This document shows, one piece after another, positions 6,056-7,980 of a stretch of 7,980 bases of DNA (positions within the stretch are counted from its first letter, which is position 1; the number at the start of each line of letters is the position of its first letter). The notes below the pieces were generated by a model, which was given only the letters and a program-made list of their open reading frames with translations, was not told where the DNA came from and did not search any database. The stretch is from an uncultured Oscillospiraceae bacterium (lineage in GTDB: Bacteria; Bacillota; Clostridia; UBA1381). The position numbers were made by a program, and so were the translations under genes. The stretch lies in assembly GCA_946531785.1 (NCBI GenBank), contig CAMNAT010000080.1, positions 1 through 7,980 on the forward strand, read 5' to 3'.

Positions 6056-6973
6056 ATGAAGGAGCTATATATAAACGAAAATGACGGCGGTCAGCGGCTG
6101 GACAGGTTTCTGTCCAAGCTGATGCCGCGTATGCCTAAGTCCATGCTCTATAAGGGCATGAGGAAAAACTGTGTCAGGCTGAACGGCAGGCATGTAAAGG
6201 ACGGTTCGGTGTTTATCTCCGAGGGGGATGTCCTGACCCTGTACTTTAAGGATGAGTTTTTTGAAAAGCACGATCCCGGCTTTAAATATGTAAAGCCGGA
6301 GCTTGATATTGCGTATGAGGACGAGAACATACTTGTCGTGAACAAGGCTGTCGGTGTGCTTGTTCATGCCGATGACCGCAGCACAGCCGCGGCAACGCTT
6401 ATAGATATGATCAAAAGCTATCTTGCCGAAAACGGCGAATATGACCCCGGGGATGAAAACAGCTTTACACCCGCTCTGTGTAACAGGCTTGACCGCAACA
6501 CGGGCGGGCTTGTTATTGCCGCAAAAAACGCGCCCGCTCTGCGTGAGATGAACGAGCATATCCGAAACAGAGAGGTGCGAAAATTCTATCTTGCGGTGGT
6601 CGAGGGCTATCCGCCGGAGTCCGGCGAGCTGCGCGGCTATACCGAGCGGAGCGGAAAGGTGACGACCGTTTCCGGAACGCGTTCGGACGGGGCAAAGGAA
6701 GCATGGCTCGAATATAAGGTAAGAGCAAAAAGGAACGGTTATTCGTTGGTGGAGATCGAGCTGCACACAGGGCGCACGCATCAGATACGCGCGCAGCTTT
6801 CGGCTGCGGGCTATCCGCTTGCGGGCGATACAAAATACGGTGCCAAGGGCGGCAGCTTCCGTCAGGCGCTTTGGAGCGTAAGGCTTGTGTTTGATATCGG
6901 AGATGGCGGCAGACTCGGCTATCTTAACGGCAGGAGCATAGAGGTAAGGGCGCCGTTTGAAAAGGATCTTTAA
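6056..6973 (+). CDS. RluA-family rRNA/tRNA pseudouridine synthase
   Basis: Members of this family (RluA, RluC, RluD) convert chosen uridines in 23S rRNA or tRNA to pseudouridine. Residues 1-70 look like an S4 RNA-binding domain (GQRLDRFLSKLMPRM, CVRLNGRHVKDG, EGDVLTLYF). The catalytic domain begins near 82. The active-site motif is NRLDRNTGGLVI, with catalytic Asp146; the usual form is HRLDxxTSG, and I recall the N...NTGG variant as common in Clostridia. Further family motifs are EDENILVVNKAVGVLVH, REVRKFYLAVVEG and HTGRTHQIRAQL (237-248). At 305 residues it fits RluC/RluD-like proteins. The exact target nucleotide cannot be read from sequence, so no symbol is given. The ATG is one base after the previous stop and has no Shine-Dalgarno site in the expected window. 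The only AAGGAG (6059-6064) is inside the gene, so translation probably depends on coupling to the upstream gene. Confidence 0.9.
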   Translation: MKELYINENDGGQRLDRFLSKLMPRMPKSMLYKGMRKNCVRLNGRHVKDGSVFISEGDVLTLYFKDEFFEKHDPGFKYVKPELDIAYEDENILVVNKAVGVLVHADDRSTAAATLIDMIKSYLAENGEYDPGDENSFTPALCNRLDRNTGGLVIAAKNAPALREMNEHIRNREVRKFYLAVVEGYPPESGELRGYTERSGKVTTVSGTRSDGAKEAWLEYKVRAKRNGYSLVEIELHTGRTHQIRAQLSAAGYPLAGDTKYGAKGGSFRQALWSVRLVFDIGDGGRLGYLNGRSIEVRAPFEKDL

Positions 6974-6996
6974 AGGCGCAGAGCAAGGAGAAACTA

Positions 6997-7839
6997 ATGG
7001 AGTTTATTTCACCGGCAGTAATAAAAAGCATTGCCGAAAAATATGATTTTCAGTTTAAAAAGGGTCTGGGTCAGAACTTCCTGACCTCGCAGGAGGTGCT
7101 GGAGGAGATCGCGGATGCCGCGGAGATCGACGGCGGCGGAGTGCTAGAGATAGGCCCCGGCTTTGGCGTGCTCACAAACGAGCTTGCAAAGCGTGCGAAA
7201 AAAGTCGTTGCGTGTGAGATCGACGCAAGGCTCATCCCGATACTTTCCGATACTCTTTCGGAGTATAACAATATAAAGATCATAAACCGCGATATCCTTA
7301 AAACTGATGTAAGGGCGTTGATAGACGAGGAATTCGGCGGCGAAAAGATAAGCATAGCCGCTAATCTCCCGTACTATATCACGACACCCATAATAACGGG
7401 AGTGATCGAGGCAAGGCTGCCGATCAAGAACTTTGTTGTTATGGTGCAGAAGGAGGTCGCCGATCGCATCGGCGCGAAGCCGGGAACGAAGGATTACGGA
7501 GCGCTGTCGGTGCTGTGCCGGTTCTATACCGAGCCGGAGATAATAAGCGTAGTTCCCGCGGGGCTTTTTGTGCCGCGCCCGAAGGTGGACAGCGCGGTAC
7601 TGCGGATGCGGTTTCGCGATAAGCCCGCGGTGGAAACAAAGGACGAGCGGATGTTCTTCCGCGTGGTAAAGGCTGCGTTCTCACAGCGGCGAAAGACGCT
7701 TTTAAACTGTCTTGCATCAAACTTCCAAAGCAGCAAGGATGAGCTGCGCGAGCTGCTCTTATCCGTCGGCATAGAGCCAACGCGCCGCGGTGAAACGCTC
7801 ACGCTTTCCGAATTCGCGGCGATCGCGGATAAGCTTTGA
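6997..7839 (+). CDS. rsmA: 16S rRNA (adenine1518-N6/adenine1519-N6)-dimethyltransferase RsmA (KsgA)
   Basis: RsmA dimethylates two adjacent adenosines in helix 45 at the 3' end of 16S rRNA, using SAM, during late 30S assembly; loss gives kasugamycin resistance. The start region has KKGLGQNFL (21-29). SAM motif I is LEIGPGFGVLT (50-60), with acidic Glu74 in motif II (VACEID) and Asp99 in NRDI. Motif IV is NLPYY at 123-127, the catalytic signature of N6-adenine dimethylation. The C-terminal helical domain includes GALSVLCRFYTE, VPRPKVDSAVL and FSQRRKTLLN. The 280-residue length is typical. AAGGAG at 6985-6990 is 6 bases before the ATG, an optimal site. It is the last gene before the terminator, 23 bases after the pseudouridine synthase gene. 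Confidence 0.96.
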   Translation: MEFISPAVIKSIAEKYDFQFKKGLGQNFLTSQEVLEEIADAAEIDGGGVLEIGPGFGVLTNELAKRAKKVVACEIDARLIPILSDTLSEYNNIKIINRDILKTDVRALIDEEFGGEKISIAANLPYYITTPIITGVIEARLPIKNFVVMVQKEVADRIGAKPGTKDYGALSVLCRFYTEPEIISVVPAGLFVPRPKVDSAVLRMRFRDKPAVETKDERMFFRVVKAAFSQRRKTLLNCLASNFQSSKDELRELLLSVGIEPTRRGETLTLSEFAAIADKL

Positions 7840-7858
7840 ATTTCATATCAAATAACAT

Positions 7859-7881
7859 AAAAAAGCCTGCGGGCTTTTTTT
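7859..7881 (+). terminator. Rho-independent terminator after rsmA
   Basis: AAAAAAGCC (7859-7867), loop TGCG (7868-7871) and GGCTTTTTT (7872-7880), followed by another T, form a perfect 9-bp hairpin merging into a T run. It begins 20 bases after the rsmA stop and marks the end of the transcription unit. The A-tract on the left arm means it could also act on transcription arriving from the other strand. Confidence 0.9.
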
Positions 7882-7883
7882 GC

Positions 7884-7912
7884 TTGCACAATTATCCCCT
7901 TTATAGTACAAT
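7884..7912 (+). promoter_or_regulatory. Possible upstream sigma-A promoter
   Basis: TTGCAC (7884-7889) and TACAAT (7907-7912) are separated by 17 bases in an AT-rich stretch just after the terminator. The -10 matches 5 of 6 consensus bases; the -35 matches only TTG. It could be a weak second promoter for the gene at the right edge. Confidence 0.35.
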
Positions 7913-7925
7913 AAACTTAAACCTA

Positions 7926-7954
7926 CTGACTTTTGATCCGATTTGTGGTATAAT
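7926..7954 (+). promoter_or_regulatory. Sigma-A promoter with extended -10 for a gene beyond the right edge
   Basis: A perfect -10, TATAAT (7949-7954), is preceded directly by TGG (7946-7948), giving an extended -10. CTGACT (7926-7931), with 4 of 6 consensus bases, stands 17 bases upstream as the -35. The transcript would begin near 7960-7963, inside the C-rich/G-rich dyad that follows. It reads away from the rsmA unit into a gene mostly outside the window. Confidence 0.75.
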
Positions 7955-7974
7955 ATACCCCGAATGGGGGGATA
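7954..7974. repeat. C4-N4-G4 dyad at the transcription start, possible operator
   Basis: CCCC (7958-7961), GAAT, GGGG (7966-7969), flanked by TATA on the left and GGATA on the right, makes an imperfect palindrome directly after the -10 box. Its place over the expected start site would suit repressor binding. It recalls CsoR/CstR-family operators (ATACCCC-N4-GGGGTAT), but the right half is out of register by two G. It could equally be chance plus a G-rich ribosome binding site. Confidence 0.35.
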
Positions 7975-7979
7975 GAATG
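7966..7979 (+). promoter_or_regulatory. Candidate ribosome binding site and start codon of the next gene
   Basis: GGGGGG (7966-7971) lies 5 bases before an ATG at 7977-7979. Only one base of the coding region after the start codon is in the window, so the product cannot be named and the true start may be further right. Confidence 0.35.
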
Positions 7980-7980
7980 T

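Noticed and set aside
6065..6781. Long 238-codon open frame on the - strand
   Set aside because: It lies wholly inside the clearly coding pseudouridine synthase gene, shows no recognisable domain and no convincing start site, and reflects codon bias of the + strand gene.
7964..7966. ATG at 7964 as the start of the right-edge gene
   Set aside because: It would lie almost at the expected transcription start, with no ribosome binding site before it.

Overview
The window reads as a chromosomal segment of an anaerobic Firmicute of class Clostridia, probably a gut Oscillospirales/Ruminococcaceae-type organism. That is inferred from purine-rich Shine-Dalgarno sites before nearly every gene, heavy use of ATA and AGG/AGA codons at roughly balanced GC, SLH-domain surface proteins, and a secreted tyrosine-phosphatase-like family I associate with gut Clostridia. 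No genus can be fixed from the sequence alone.

Layout: all supported genes lie on the + strand and are packed tightly (1-base overlap to 26-base gaps), so positions 1 to about 7881 look like one long transcription unit or the end of one. In order: a possible 3' tail of an upstream gene (1-21); argJ, the acetyl-recycling enzyme of arginine synthesis (37-1260); tadA, the tRNA wobble adenosine deaminase (1260-1709); an exported protein made only of SLH modules (1725-2423); a 31-residue single-span membrane miniprotein (2438-2533); typA/bipA, a ribosome-associated GTPase (2560-4395); a large exported protein with three SLH modules, a small beta-rich domain and a tyrosine-phosphatase-fold domain (4408-6054); an RluA-family pseudouridine synthase (6056-6973); and rsmA/ksgA, the 16S rRNA dimethyltransferase (6997-7839). 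A rho-independent terminator follows (7859-7881). An AT-rich stretch then carries one or two sigma-A-type promoters and a C4-N4-G4 dyad for a gene that begins at, or just beyond, the right edge.

Theme: four genes (tadA, typA, the RluA-family gene, rsmA) act on tRNA, rRNA or the ribosome, with two SLH surface proteins and a miniprotein between them. The most interesting item is the SLH/phosphatase protein. It keeps the catalytic Cys and most of the phosphate-binding loop of the HCxxGKDRTG-type phosphatases, but both the His before the Cys and the essential loop Arg are Gln, which suggests a surface-displayed pseudophosphatase or phosphate-ligand sensor. Its middle domain also resembles the C-terminal domain of SAM-hydroxide adenosyltransferases (DUF62/fluorinase superfamily). 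I see no mobile element, CRISPR array, tRNA or rRNA gene in the window.
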